From Candidatus Segetimicrobium genomatis (lineage in GTDB: Bacteria; Sysuimicrobiota; Sysuimicrobiia; Sysuimicrobiales; Segetimicrobiaceae): a DNA stretch of 50,610 bases. The position numbers were made by a program, and so were the translations under genes. Numbering within the stretch: the stretch's first letter is position 1; each line of letters opens with the position of its first letter. The notes beneath the pieces are model-generated. The model saw only the letters and a program-made list of their open reading frames with translations. It searched no databases and was not told the DNA's origin. This document shows, piece by piece, positions 25,721 through 34,444 of this stretch. The stretch covers positions 1-50,610 of the forward strand of contig VBAK01000117.1 in NCBI GenBank assembly GCA_005882275.1. The letters run 5' to 3'.

Positions 25721-27544
25721 TTGACTAAGGCGATCCGCAATATCGCGATCATTGCGCACGTGGACCACGGGAAGACGACGTTGGTCGACGGCATGCTGTG
25801 GCAGAGCGGCACCTTCCGCGCGAACGAAACCATGGTGGAACGGGTGATGGATTCCAATGTGCTGGAGCGCGAGCGAGGGATCACCATCCTGGCCAAAAAC
25901 ACCGCCATCTTCTATCACGACACCAAGATCAACATTGTGGATACTCCGGGTCACAGCGACTTCGGCGGGGAGGTAGAGCGCGCCCTGAAGATGGTGGATG
26001 GGGTGATGCTGCTGGTGGACGCCAGCGAAGGTCCCCTGCCCCAGACCCGCTACGTGCTGAGCAAGGCGCTGGAGGGCGGCCTGCCGCCGATCGTCGTCAT
26101 CAATAAGATCGACCGCGCCGACGCGCGTCCGCAGCAGGTGTTGAATGAAGTGTACGATCTGTTCATCGACCTGGATGCCAGGGAAGAGCAACTCGATTTT
26201 CCCGTCCTCTACACCAACGCCAAGGCGGGGACCGCCTCGACCAGCATCGCGCAGCCGGGCGAGGATCTGCGCCCCCTGTTCGAAGCGATCGTGTCCACCG
26301 TTCCCCCGCCGGGCGGAGAGGCCGCGGCAGCCCTGCAGGTGCTGGTGGCCAACCTCGATTACAACGACTATCTCGGCCGCATCGCCATCGCCCGCGTGTT
26401 CAACGGCACGCTCAAGACCGGGGAAGAGGTCGGCATTGCGAAGCTGGGCGGCTCGGTGCTCAGGACGCGCATCACCAAGATGTTCTCGTTCAACGGGCTC
26501 AAGCGGGTGGAGATCCAGGCCGCCGAGTTGGGTGACATCATCGCGGTCGCGGGAGTCGAAGGGATTGCCATTGGCGACACCATCACCGATGCCGAAGCGC
26601 CCGTTCCCCTGCCCCGCATCAGGGTCGATGAGCCGACCCTCGCCATGCAGTTCAGCGTGAACACGTCGCCCTTTGCCGGACGTGACGGGACGTTTGTGAC
26701 CTCGCGCCACCTCCGCGAGCGCCTCGAGAAAGAGGTCCTCACCAACGTCTCCCTGCGGGTGGAAGAAACCGACAGCACCGACGCCTTCAAGGTCATGGGC
26801 AGAGGCGAGCTCCACCTCGCCATTCTCATCGAGACGATACGCAGAGAGGGTTACGAGCTGATGGTGGGCAAGCCGGAGATCGTGACCAAGACGGTCGACG
26901 GCAAGCTCATGGAGCCCATGGAAGCGCTCACCATTGACGTGCCCGAGAACTTTGTCGGGGTGGTGGTGGAGACCCTGGGCGTCCGCAAGGGGCAGATGAC
27001 CAACATGCACAACCACGGCTACGGGCGGGTGCGCCTGCAATTCCGGGTTCCCAGCCGCGGGCTCATCGGTCTCCGAAGCGAGCTCCTCACCGACACGCGC
27101 GGCACCATCGTGATGAATTCGCTCTTCGATGGATACACCGAATGGATGGGCGAGGTTCCCCGGCGCCCCACGGGGGCGCTGGTGGCCGACCGGCCGGGCG
27201 TCACGACGTCCTACGCCCTCTACAAGCTGCAGGAGCGCGGGGAACTCTTTGCCGGGCCGGGGATCGACGTGTACGAAGGCATGATCATCGGCGAAAATTC
27301 GCGGGAGCAGGATCTCGACGTCAACGTCGTTCGAGAAAAGCATCTCACCAACATGCGGGCGTCCACCGCGGACGAGGCCATCCGCCTCGTCCCGATGCGG
27401 ACCTTGAGCCTGGAACAGGCGATCGAGTTTATTGCCGACGACGAACTCTTGGAGGTCACCCCGCGCTCCCTGCGGCTGAGGAAGAGGGTCCTGCAGTCAA
27501 ACCGCCGGCCCAGGAGGAACGCGGCCACCGTGAGCGCACGATAA
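25721..27544 (+). CDS. typA: Ribosome-associated GTPase TypA/BipA
   Basis: A 607-residue translational GTPase that binds the 70S ribosome and supports ribosome assembly and stress adaptation. The start is TTG 25721, five bases after GGAGG (25711-25715). The ATG further upstream at 25616 would add 35 unrelated residues. GTP motifs: AHVDHGKTT (G1), RGITI (G2), DTPGHSDF (G3), NKID (G4) and TNAKAG (G5, usually SAKxG). Domain II, the two EF-G-like domains ([34 protein letters not shown]) and the TypA-specific C-terminal domain ([49 protein letters not shown]) are all present. It is the only long plus-strand gene and stands alone, convergent with the hypothetical at 27567-28112. Confidence 0.96.
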   Translation: MTKAIRNIAIIAHVDHGKTTLVDGMLWQSGTFRANETMVERVMDSNVLERERGITILAKNTAIFYHDTKINIVDTPGHSDFGGEVERALKMVDGVMLLVDASEGPLPQTRYVLSKALEGGLPPIVVINKIDRADARPQQVLNEVYDLFIDLDAREEQLDFPVLYTNAKAGTASTSIAQPGEDLRPLFEAIVSTVPPPGGEAAAALQVLVANLDYNDYLGRIAIARVFNGTLKTGEEVGIAKLGGSVLRTRITKMFSFNGLKRVEIQAAELGDIIAVAGVEGIAIGDTITDAEAPVPLPRIRVDEPTLAMQFSVNTSPFAGRDGTFVTSRHLRERLEKEVLTNVSLRVEETDSTDAFKVMGRGELHLAILIETIRREGYELMVGKPEIVTKTVDGKLMEPMEALTIDVPENFVGVVVETLGVRKGQMTNMHNHGYGRVRLQFRVPSRGLIGLRSELLTDTRGTIVMNSLFDGYTEWMGEVPRRPTGALVADRPGVTTSYALYKLQERGELFAGPGIDVYEGMIIGENSREQDLDVNVVREKHLTNMRASTADEAIRLVPMRTLSLEQAIEFIADDELLEVTPRSLRLRKRVLQSNRRPRRNAATVSAR

Positions 27545-27566
27545 GCCTGACGGTATGCGCTGATCT

Positions 27567-28112
27567 TCATGTCGTCTGGTCCGTTGAAGACGATCCCGGT
27601 GGGGACGGTAAGCGATCTGAACCGCTTTCGAGCGGAGGTACGTAGCGCTTCTTAGTCTTTACAAGGCGCACTCTCCCCTTCGCATCCAGGCGGAGCAATA
27701 TCATGTTGTCCTTCTTGCCGCCCCGCTGCAGGACATCCGGAATGAGGCTGAGGCCCCCCGTGAGAATGGCCAGGCCGACCACGGCCAAGCCATTTGCACG
27801 CTTTGCCTGCCGCATCTGGCACGCGACGGCGTCCTTGAACACGATTTCGAAGCCCTCCTTGGAGAGCGCAACAACCGCCTCGTCCAGGGAGGCGAACTTC
27901 AGGACGCGCCCGTGCTTCGTTTCGTCCACGGACCGATCCCAACTCGCCTTCAAGGCCTTGCCGACCCTTACGACCATGTCTTCCTGCGGCGGCCGCGGCC
28001 GATACGTGCTCTGGATCTGATAGTCCTCGGGTTTATCTCCTTGCCGTGGCAATCTCCTACCCTCTTTGTCCAGGCGTGCTTCGCCGACACACCGTGACTC
28101 ACGACGCCTCAA
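27567..28112 (-). CDS. Hypothetical protein with one membrane helix
   Basis: An open frame of up to 181 residues that I do not recognise. The first 45 residues are rich in arginine and proline and may not belong to the protein; an ATG at MVVRVGKAL (near 27978) would give about 136 residues. From there it reads as protein: WDRSVDETKHGRVLKFASLDEAVVAL, then EIVFKDAVACQMRQAKRANGLAVVGLAILTGGLSLIPDVL with a likely membrane helix, and a basic C-terminus NMILLRLDAKGRVRLVKTKKRYV. It is convergent with typA, 22 bases away. The 186 bases to its right, up to the oxidoreductase gene, hold nothing I can support. Confidence 0.45.
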   Translation of the reverse strand: MRRRESRCVGEARLDKEGRRLPRQGDKPEDYQIQSTYRPRPPQEDMVVRVGKALKASWDRSVDETKHGRVLKFASLDEAVVALSKEGFEIVFKDAVACQMRQAKRANGLAVVGLAILTGGLSLIPDVLQRGGKKDNMILLRLDAKGRVRLVKTKKRYVPPLESGSDRLPSPPGSSSTDQTT

Positions 28113-28298
28113 GCCCTTATTCTAATGCCCAATTGACCCCGGTGGTGCGCTCTGTCCGCCAATCAATCCCCACGCACCGCCAGGAAGAATGCGAGCGCCA
28201 AATGCTGTAGTGACCGGACGCTTTCGGACCGGCCACGACGATCCCAGCTGCGGTGAGCCGGATGACAACGCGGTCTGCGAGATCGTACGTGAGTTGTC

Positions 28299-29360
28299 TT
28301 AGCGGCGCGGGGCCGCTATGGGGGACCACCTGTCGGGCCGGCGCACCGCATCCATGACCCGCTGCACCTGCACGCCATCCTCGAACGTCGCGGCCGGCGA
28401 GACGGGGCCGCCTTCGAGCAGGGCGGCGGCCAGATGATCGACCAGGCGGGCGAATGATAATCCCCACAACGGGGGGTACTCCATCCCGGGCGGCGGGGAC
28501 AGCGTTTCGGGCTCTGTGAGGTCCTGGAAATCACGTCCGCGCGCCGCGCCCCACAGCCGCTCCGATTCGTCGAGCGCCAGCGTTCCTTCCTCGCCCCAGA
28601 CTTCGATCCGCGGGCCCCGGGAGTGCGCCGCGGCGGCGCTGACCACGACGGTTCCGACCGCCCCCGAGGCGAACTCCAGCGTGACGGCCGCGAACTCGTC
28701 CGCGGTGACCGCGCGCGGCTCCCCGGTGTCCGGGAGGGAGCGGGTGGGCGTGAAGACCCGGGTCAGACCTGAGACCGCAGCGATCTCCCCCAGCCAGAAG
28801 CGGAGGAGATCGATCAGATGCGATCCGAGGGCGCCGAGGATCCCGCCTCCCCGCGCCGCATCGGACCACCACGACCACGGCATGACGCGCACAAGGCCGA
28901 TCAGGGTGACCAACGCGTGGCGGGGGCGGCCGATGAAGCCGCCGTCGATCAACGTCTTGATCTTCCGACGGTTGGGGTTGAACCTCAGTTCGTGGTCCAT
29001 GAGGTGGACGCGGCGCCGGGTCCCGGCCTCGCGCAGCATCTCCTCCGCCTCGGCGGCCGTGAGGGCCATCGGCTTCTCGCACAAGACATCGCGGCCGGCC
29101 GCGAGCGCCTGGATCGTCATCGCGTGGTGGAGGTAGGGCGGTGTGGTGATGCTCACCAGGTCGACGTCCGAGTGCACCAGCGCCCGTACGTCGTCGAACG
29201 CGTGCGGAATGCCGAACCGATCGGCCGCGGCGCGGGCGTTCTCCAGGCGGCCGCTGGCCACCGCGACGAGGTCCACCCGAGGATGCGCGAGAAATACCGG
29301 GATCTGGACCTTGCTTCCGAATCCGGTCCCGATCACACCGACCCGCAGCCGGGGTGCCAT
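28299..29360 (-). CDS. Gfo/Idh/MocA family oxidoreductase
   Basis: A 353-residue NAD(P)-dependent dehydrogenase of sugars, inositols or related polyols. The N-terminal Rossmann motif is VGVIGTGFGSKVQIPVFL. The loop DLVSITTPPYLHHAMTIQALAAGRDVLCEKPMALTAAEA holds the family EKP motif with the catalytic-site lysine. The conserved GGGILGALGSHLIDLLRFWLG carries the active-site histidine of the GxxxDxGxHxxD pattern, here G-S-H-L-I-D. It is the last gene of the minus-strand block that starts at the aminotransferase, 13 bases after bioY. Its relation to the lactam genes is not obvious; it may act on a separate substrate. Confidence 0.9.
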   Translation of the reverse strand: MAPRLRVGVIGTGFGSKVQIPVFLAHPRVDLVAVASGRLENARAAADRFGIPHAFDDVRALVHSDVDLVSITTPPYLHHAMTIQALAAGRDVLCEKPMALTAAEAEEMLREAGTRRRVHLMDHELRFNPNRRKIKTLIDGGFIGRPRHALVTLIGLVRVMPWSWWSDAARGGGILGALGSHLIDLLRFWLGEIAAVSGLTRVFTPTRSLPDTGEPRAVTADEFAAVTLEFASGAVGTVVVSAAAAHSRGPRIEVWGEEGTLALDESERLWGAARGRDFQDLTEPETLSPPPGMEYPPLWGLSFARLVDHLAAALLEGGPVSPAATFEDGVQVQRVMDAVRRPDRWSPIAAPRR

Positions 29361-29373
29361 CCGAAGCGTCAGA

Positions 29374-29967
29374 CTAGGGATGGGTGTGCCCCAGCGACTG
29401 GCCGGCCGCCTCCCGCCCCGCCGGCAGGATCGCGGATCGCACCCGTACCGCGACCACCCCCGCCAGGTATGCTTTCAACAGGTCGAACCAGAAGAACGGG
29501 AGGACTCCCACCTGCACGGCGCGCGGCAGCGTGTGGACGACCCCCGCGAGGATCAGTCCCACCGCGCCGAGCCCGTAGATCACGAGGATGCCCGCGCCCA
29601 TCGCCGGGTAGACATAGGTGAGGAAGCTCTTCCTCTCGCGACCCTGAGCGGCGATGTCCGCGGCCCCGCCCACGACGAGCGCCGCGAGCGGATAGGCCCA
29701 CAGGTAGCCTCCCGTCGGCCCCATCAGGACCGCCGTGCCGCCGTGGAGGCGGGCGAAGACCGGGAGGCCCGCCCCGCCGAGCAGGATGTACACGACCTGG
29801 CTGAGGAACGCCCGGCGGGCCCCCAGAATCGCGCCGGCCGCCAGGACCGCAAACACCTGCAACGTGAACGGGACACTCGTCACAAACGGCAGCGTCAGGC
29901 TGACCTGCGCGCACACGGCGGTCAGGGCCGCAAAGAGCGCGACCAGGGTCATGTCTCGCACCGTCAT
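29374..29967 (-). CDS. bioY: Biotin transporter BioY
   Basis: A 197-residue membrane protein, the substrate-binding S component of an energy-coupling-factor biotin importer, or a solitary BioY. The ATG 29967 overlaps the stop of the biotin carboxylase gene by 4 bases, and the longer upstream frame is a shadow of that gene. Family marks are SLTLPFVTSVPFTLQVFAVLAAGAILGARRAFLSQVVYILLGGAGLPVFA, then GGTAVLMGPTGGYLWAYPLAALVVG and LPFFWFDLLKAYLAGVVAVRVR. Being coupled to biotin carboxylase and next to a biotin carrier gene, it plainly serves cofactor supply to the biotin-dependent enzyme of this operon. Confidence 0.95.
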   Translation of the reverse strand: MTVRDMTLVALFAALTAVCAQVSLTLPFVTSVPFTLQVFAVLAAGAILGARRAFLSQVVYILLGGAGLPVFARLHGGTAVLMGPTGGYLWAYPLAALVVGGAADIAAQGRERKSFLTYVYPAMGAGILVIYGLGAVGLILAGVVHTLPRAVQVGVLPFFWFDLLKAYLAGVVAVRVRSAILPAGREAAGQSLGHTHP

Positions 29968-31349
29968 CGTGTCATCTCCTCCCGCTTGACCTGCTCCAGA
30001 AACCGGGGAAGCCATTCTTCCTCGAGAATCCGTGTATGCAGCCGTCCGTCCAGAAATTCGGGCGCCTCCAAAACGCGCAGGTGCAGGTCGCGGGTAGTTT
30101 TGACGCCCTCGATCTGAAGCTCCGCCAGCGCGCGCCGCATCCGGAGGACGGCCGCGCTCCGATCCTGGTCCCACGCCACCACCTTGCAGAGCAGCGGATC
30201 GTAGTACATGCTCACCGGACTGCCGCTGCGCACGCCGCTGTCGACCCGTACGCCGGTCCCCTCGGGGACGGTCATGCGGGAGATCGTCCCCACCGAGGGC
30301 AGGAAATTCCGCGTGTAATCCTCCGCGTACACCCGGCACTCGATGGCATGTCCCCGAGGACGGACGTCCTCCTGGCGGAACGCGAGGCGTTCGCCGGCGG
30401 CGATGCGGATTTGTTCGCGCACAATATCCAGACCCGTCACCATCTCCGTCACGGGGTGTTCAACCTGAATGCGGGTGTTCATCTCCATGAAGTAAAACGC
30501 GCCGTCCGGGGCGACCAGGAATTCCATCGTGCCCGCGCTGCGATACCCGACGGCCTCCGCCAGGCGGACCGCCGCCCCGATGATCGCCTCGCGGCGCGGC
30601 GGCGTGAGCGCGGACGAAGGCGTTTCTTCGATCAGTTTTTGATAGCGCCGCTGCACGGTGCAGTCGCGCTCCCCCATGTGAATCACCGCGCCGTGGTGGT
30701 CGGCGAGCAACTGCACCTCGATGTGTCGCGCCTGAGGAACGTAGCGTTCGATGTACACCTCGGCATTCCCGAAGCTATGCTGGGCCAGGCGCTGCGCCGC
30801 GGCCAGCGTCTTGTCCAGCGCCGCCTCGTCGAGGACGATCGCCATCCCGATGCCGCCCCCGCCGGCAACCGGCTTGACGATGACGGGATACCCCAGGTGA
30901 CCCGCGACGCGCCGGATCATGTCGGCGTCCCGAAGGGGCTCGCTGCCCTGCGCGACGGGGACGCCGGCCTCCTGCGCCGCCCGCCGGGCCGCCACCTTGT
31001 CGCCCATCAGGGCGATGACCTCCGCGGGGGGCCCGATAAACACCAGCCCGGCGTCCCCGATCTGCCGCGCCGCCGCCGCATTCTCGGCGAACATCCCGTA
31101 TCCCGGATGGATCGCTTCGGCCCCTGCCTGCCGGGCGACCTCAAGGATGCGGGGAAGGTTCAGGTACGAGTCGGCGATTTTCGGGCCGCCGACGTCGTGG
31201 ACTTCATCGGCAAGCTCAGTATGGGGCGCGCCCTGGTCCGCCCGCGAGGCGATGGCCACCGTGCGGATCCCCAGTTCCCGGCAGGCCCGGATGACGCGGA
31301 CGGCAATCTCGCCCCGGTTGGCAACCAGCACTTTGCGAAATCCCGGCAT
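29964..31349 (-). CDS. Biotin carboxylase (AccC-like)
   Basis: A 461-residue ATP-grasp enzyme that carboxylates carrier-bound biotin with bicarbonate and ATP. The N-terminal domain opens with VLVANRGEIAVRVIRACRELGI and contains HPGYGMFAENAAAARQI. The ATP-grasp part has YPVIVKPVAGGGGIGM, HIEVQLLADHHGAVIHMGERDCTVQRRYQKLIEETPSS and FYFMEMNTRIQVEHPVTEMVTG; the C-terminal domain has GHAIECRVYAEDYTRNFLPSVG. All catalytic blocks are intact. Downstream of the Pxp genes and the small carrier it probably belongs to a dedicated enzyme rather than housekeeping acetyl-CoA carboxylase. It could serve either. Confidence 0.93.
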   Translation of the reverse strand: MPGFRKVLVANRGEIAVRVIRACRELGIRTVAIASRADQGAPHTELADEVHDVGGPKIADSYLNLPRILEVARQAGAEAIHPGYGMFAENAAAARQIGDAGLVFIGPPAEVIALMGDKVAARRAAQEAGVPVAQGSEPLRDADMIRRVAGHLGYPVIVKPVAGGGGIGMAIVLDEAALDKTLAAAQRLAQHSFGNAEVYIERYVPQARHIEVQLLADHHGAVIHMGERDCTVQRRYQKLIEETPSSALTPPRREAIIGAAVRLAEAVGYRSAGTMEFLVAPDGAFYFMEMNTRIQVEHPVTEMVTGLDIVREQIRIAAGERLAFRQEDVRPRGHAIECRVYAEDYTRNFLPSVGTISRMTVPEGTGVRVDSGVRSGSPVSMYYDPLLCKVVAWDQDRSAAVLRMRRALAELQIEGVKTTRDLHLRVLEAPEFLDGRLHTRILEEEWLPRFLEQVKREEMTR

Positions 31350-31419
31350 GCGGCTTACCTTTGCTCCACTCCTCGTTTACCTTTGCTCTGCTCCACGCTT
31401 CGATCGGCTTTCGATTGGC

Positions 31420-31647
31420 CTACTCGGCGGCGATGGTGGCGATCACCCCGCCAATGTCGACCTCTTGTCCGGCTTCCACGAGTATCTCGGAGACCGTGCC
31501 GCTGTGCTCGGATGGGACGGGGATCTCCATCTTCATCGACTGGAGCACCGCGATGGGATCCCCCTGCTTGACCTTTGCCCCCTTTTTGACCACCACGTTG
31601 GCGACCAGACCGGGGACGGGAGCCACCACCTCGACATGCTTGGCCAT
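31420..31647 (-). CDS. Biotin carboxyl carrier protein (single biotinyl domain)
   Basis: A 75-residue biotinyl domain from ATG 31647: VVAPVPGLVANVVVKKGAKVKQGD, then VLQSMKMEIPVPSEHSG with the MKM motif whose lysine receives biotin, and ILVEAGQEVDIGGVIATIAAE. It lacks the long N-terminal part of housekeeping AccB and is just the free-standing domain, as found next to multi-subunit decarboxylases and PxpC-type carboxyltransferases. The start lies 4 bases after pxpA. The 70-base gap to the biotin carboxylase contains a repeated CTCCAC/TTTGCTC stretch without clear function. Confidence 0.93.
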   Translation of the reverse strand: MAKHVEVVAPVPGLVANVVVKKGAKVKQGDPIAVLQSMKMEIPVPSEHSGTVSEILVEAGQEVDIGGVIATIAAE

Positions 31648-31651
31648 GCTG

Positions 31652-32422
31652 TCACCTCCGCTGGACGAGCTGGGCGAGCGGCACGACATCGACTTCCGCG
31701 GCGCGCAGCGCGTCCCGAATCGCGCGGGCGATCTCGGGGGCATTCGGCGCGTCCCCATGCACGCAGATGCTGCGGACCGAGAGGGGCAGGTCGGTGCCGT
31801 CCGCGGCGCGGACCTTCCCTTCCCGGATCAGGCGGACGGCCCTGGCGGCCGTAGCCTGGGGATCCCGCGCCTTCTTGGCCCGTTCCAGGATGAGCGAACC
31901 GTCCGCGGCATAGTCCAGGTCGACATAGCCTTCGGGCACGAACCGGACGCCCACCGCCTTCGCCGCGTTGGCCACCGCCTCTCCGGTGAGGAGAAGAATC
32001 ATCTCCGGATCGACCTCGGCCACAGCCTCCGCCACCGCCCGGGCGTACCGGTCATCCGAGGACGCCATGACGTACATGGCGCCGTGCGGCTTCACATGCT
32101 GGAGACGCGCCCCCGCGCCTCGGGCAAAGGCCCACAAGGCGCCGGTCTGATAGATGATGTAGTCTTTCACCTCTTCCGGGGAGGCGGTCATCCGCCGGCG
32201 GCCAAAGCCCATCAGATCCGGGAATGAGACGTGGGCCCCGATGCCGACGCCGTGGCGCTGCGCCAGGGTCACCGTTGCCCGCATCACATGCGGATCTCCC
32301 CCATGGTAGCCGCAGGCGATGTTGGCCGAGGTCAGGTGCGGCATCAAGGCTTCGTCGTTCCCCAGCGTCCAGCGGCCGAAGGACTCCCCCATATCGGCGT
32401 TCAGGTCTGCCGCGGGTCCCAT
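31652..32422 (-). CDS. pxpA: 5-oxoprolinase subunit PxpA (LamB/YcsF family)
   Basis: A 256-residue protein of the LamB/YcsF fold. It begins with DLNADMGESFGRWTLGNDEALMPHLTSANIACGYHGGDP, an almost perfect family signature. Further on are GIGAHVSFPDLMGFGRR, LQHVKPHGAMYVMASSDD and the C-terminal SICVHGDAPNAPEIARAIRDAL with a histidine-aspartate site. In bacteria PxpA works with PxpB and PxpC as ATP-dependent 5-oxoprolinase, opening pyroglutamate to glutamate. Here all three lie in the order B-C-A with gaps of 2 to 5 bases and are followed by biotin carrier and carboxylase genes. Confidence 0.95.
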   Translation of the reverse strand: MGPAADLNADMGESFGRWTLGNDEALMPHLTSANIACGYHGGDPHVMRATVTLAQRHGVGIGAHVSFPDLMGFGRRRMTASPEEVKDYIIYQTGALWAFARGAGARLQHVKPHGAMYVMASSDDRYARAVAEAVAEVDPEMILLLTGEAVANAAKAVGVRFVPEGYVDLDYAADGSLILERAKKARDPQATAARAVRLIREGKVRAADGTDLPLSVRSICVHGDAPNAPEIARAIRDALRAAEVDVVPLAQLVQRR

Positions 32423-32424
32423 GG

Positions 32425-33414
32425 CTACCTCCCTTCGATGGAGGCTTCAGACAACGTCTGATCGACGGCCCGGGCCATCGTGATCGCCTCGGTGATCGTC
32501 ACCTCTTTGAACCGGATCAGGTCGCGGCCCGGCGCAAGCTGCCCCACCTTCCAGGTCGAGGCGTAGACGAGCGTCGCGTTGCAGATGAAACCTCCGAGCG
32601 AGGGACCGTCGGCCACCAGGATAATCGGCTGATCTCCACAGACGTTGACGGTCCAGACGGCGTAGCCGTTGTCGAGGATATTGGATGGGTGACCTCCGGC
32701 GATGCCGCCGCCGCGGCGCGCCCACTGCCACTTGTGCGACTCCAGACGAACCCCCATGCGGTTGCTGTTCCGGTCCACCTTCCACGGGTGGCTGAAGAAA
32801 AACTCCATGTCCTCGCCGGTCAGGTAATCGGGATCCGCCTGCGGCCCCCGCATGACCTCGATCTCCCACTCGCGCTCGTAGACCGGGACGGCCGACGCCT
32901 TGAACCGGCGGCCGAGCACGGCATCCACGTTTCCGGCCGGCCGGAGGGCCACGCGGTCCCCTTTCTTCAGGCCGCGGCCCTCGAATCCGCCGACGGTGCC
33001 GACGGTGAAGGTCGCTCTGCTGCCGAGATACTCCGGCACCTCGACCGCGCCCGCGACGGCAAGGTACGCGCGGAAGCCCGCTCCCCGCACAATGCTCAAG
33101 GCGAGGACGTCTCCGCCCCTCACCGCGAACGACTCCCACACGGGCGCCGGACGCCCGTTGAGCGTGGGCTGCATGTCTGCGCCGGTGACCGCGACGGCGC
33201 GGCGGTCGGTGAACTGGACTTTGAAATTGCCCGCGGTGATCTCGAGCGCGGCCGCGCCCTGCGGGTTACCGACCAGCAGATTGGCCGCGCGAAAGCTCCG
33301 CATGTCCATCGGGCCGGCCGGGTACATCCCGAGATCCAGGTAGCCCTGCCGGCCCGGCCAGTCCTGGACGGTCGTCTGCAGTCCTCCCTCCAGCACCTCG
33401 AGCATCCCATTCAC
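32425..33414 (-). CDS. pxpC: 5-oxoprolinase subunit PxpC / biotin-dependent carboxyltransferase family
   Basis: A 329-residue cyclophilin-like protein of the allophanate hydrolase subunit 2/KipA family. It reads LEVLEGGLQTTVQDWPGRQGYLDLGMYPAGPMDMRSFRAANLLVGN, the standard start, then AALEITAGNFKVQF. The C-terminal half has SNRMGVRLE and the conserved GGGIAGGHPSNILDNGYAVWTVNVCGDQPIILVADGPSLGGF. Databases name this family biotin-dependent carboxyltransferase from its link with biotin enzymes, which fits the adjacent biotin carrier and carboxylase. The start ATG lies 5 bases after pxpB. Confidence 0.94.
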   Translation of the reverse strand: MNGMLEVLEGGLQTTVQDWPGRQGYLDLGMYPAGPMDMRSFRAANLLVGNPQGAAALEITAGNFKVQFTDRRAVAVTGADMQPTLNGRPAPVWESFAVRGGDVLALSIVRGAGFRAYLAVAGAVEVPEYLGSRATFTVGTVGGFEGRGLKKGDRVALRPAGNVDAVLGRRFKASAVPVYEREWEIEVMRGPQADPDYLTGEDMEFFFSHPWKVDRNSNRMGVRLESHKWQWARRGGGIAGGHPSNILDNGYAVWTVNVCGDQPIILVADGPSLGGFICNATLVYASTWKVGQLAPGRDLIRFKEVTITEAITMARAVDQTLSEASIEGR

Positions 33415-33419
33415 TCCTC

Positions 33420-34403
33420 TCAGGGGATCATCACGTGCTTCAGGGCCTCCTCCTGCCGCCTCCGGAACGCCTCGGCTTCGCCTTTAACCGATTTCACAAA
33501 ATCGATGTACTCGCGGACGTTGAGGGCCCCGTCCTCGATCTGGTACCGGTAGCGATCCTCGACCACCTGCCGGCGGATGGCGTCAAGCTCGTCATCCGTC
33601 ACGCGCGTGAATCGGACCCGGTCCGCGGGGCGCAGAAGGATCGGGTTCTCTTTGAACGCGCTGCTGCGCTGCTTGGGGTCGTAGATCGGGATCGTCCTCC
33701 CAAACAGTTGGTAGCCGCCGGGCGAGTCCACGGGGTAGATGGCGACGCACGGCCCGCCGATCCCCACCGCGCCCTCGGTCGTCCACGGCCGCGTGGGATT
33801 GTACTTCGGTGTGACGATCGCATACCGCGGGTCCAGCGGGAACATGAACGGCAGCCCGGGCCAGAACCCGAGGCAGGCGTTCCACCAGTCCGTTCCCATG
33901 ATGTACGTGATCACTTCTTCCCGATCGCGGAGACCGTTGTACTGCGTGATGTAGTCGATGTTGTACCCGTCCACGACGTTCGGGGCGTCCTTGCGCACAT
34001 ACTTGACGTACTGCTCGACATTGGCGCGGGTCCAGTGGTCCGCGAATGCGATGGGCAGGGTGACGATCCGGCTCGGGATCGTCAGGTGCTCGGCCGTGGG
34101 GACCTTCTCCTCCAGGCGCTTCAGGGCCGCGATCAGATCGGACGTGGAGAGCTTCGTGCTGTCGTAGTGGATCAGGATGCTCCGCAGCGCCGGAACGGTC
34201 TCGACGAGCCCCCGCAGACCCTGGCGCTTCAGTTCTTCGTTGAATCCGAGAATACGGAAGTTGATCGTGAGGTCGAGCGTCATCTCCCCGTATTCCACGA
34301 GGAGAAACCGGTCCCCGGCGTGCCGGTAGATCACCGCCGGATGTCCGTCCCGGGCGGGAACGGTCTCAATGACGGCCTGACCGCGTGCCCCGATCGTGCT
34401 CAT
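33420..34403 (-). CDS. pxpB: 5-oxoprolinase subunit PxpB (KipI family), long form
   Basis: A 327-residue member of the allophanate hydrolase subunit 1/KipI family. Recognisable parts are LLVEYGEMTLDLTINFRILGFNEEL, then ETVPALRSILIHYDSTKLS, the PTAEHLTIPSRIVTLPIAF region, and the conserved core WWNACLGFWPGLPFMFPLDPRYAIVTPKYNPTRPWTTEGAVGIGGPCVAIYPVDSPGGYQLFGRT. Most PxpB proteins are about 210-240 residues. This one carries an insert near the middle (WTRANVEQYVKYVRKDAPN) and about 80 extra C-terminal residues (RPADRVRFTRVTDDELDA onward). Such long forms may mark a different substrate from 5-oxoproline. The 41-base gap to the permease gene holds a ribosome site. Confidence 0.92.
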   Translation of the reverse strand: MSTIGARGQAVIETVPARDGHPAVIYRHAGDRFLLVEYGEMTLDLTINFRILGFNEELKRQGLRGLVETVPALRSILIHYDSTKLSTSDLIAALKRLEEKVPTAEHLTIPSRIVTLPIAFADHWTRANVEQYVKYVRKDAPNVVDGYNIDYITQYNGLRDREEVITYIMGTDWWNACLGFWPGLPFMFPLDPRYAIVTPKYNPTRPWTTEGAVGIGGPCVAIYPVDSPGGYQLFGRTIPIYDPKQRSSAFKENPILLRPADRVRFTRVTDDELDAIRRQVVEDRYRYQIEDGALNVREYIDFVKSVKGEAEAFRRRQEEALKHVMIP

Positions 34404-34444
34404 GATGCCGTCTCACCCCCCTCTGGCGGGATCCTGCTCAGTGC

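Noticed and set aside
28117..28298. Minus-strand stretch reading QLTYDLADRVVIRL, which recalls the start of DUF2283 proteins
   Set aside because: Only a handful of residues fit, no start codon is suitably placed, and the remainder is unlike the family.
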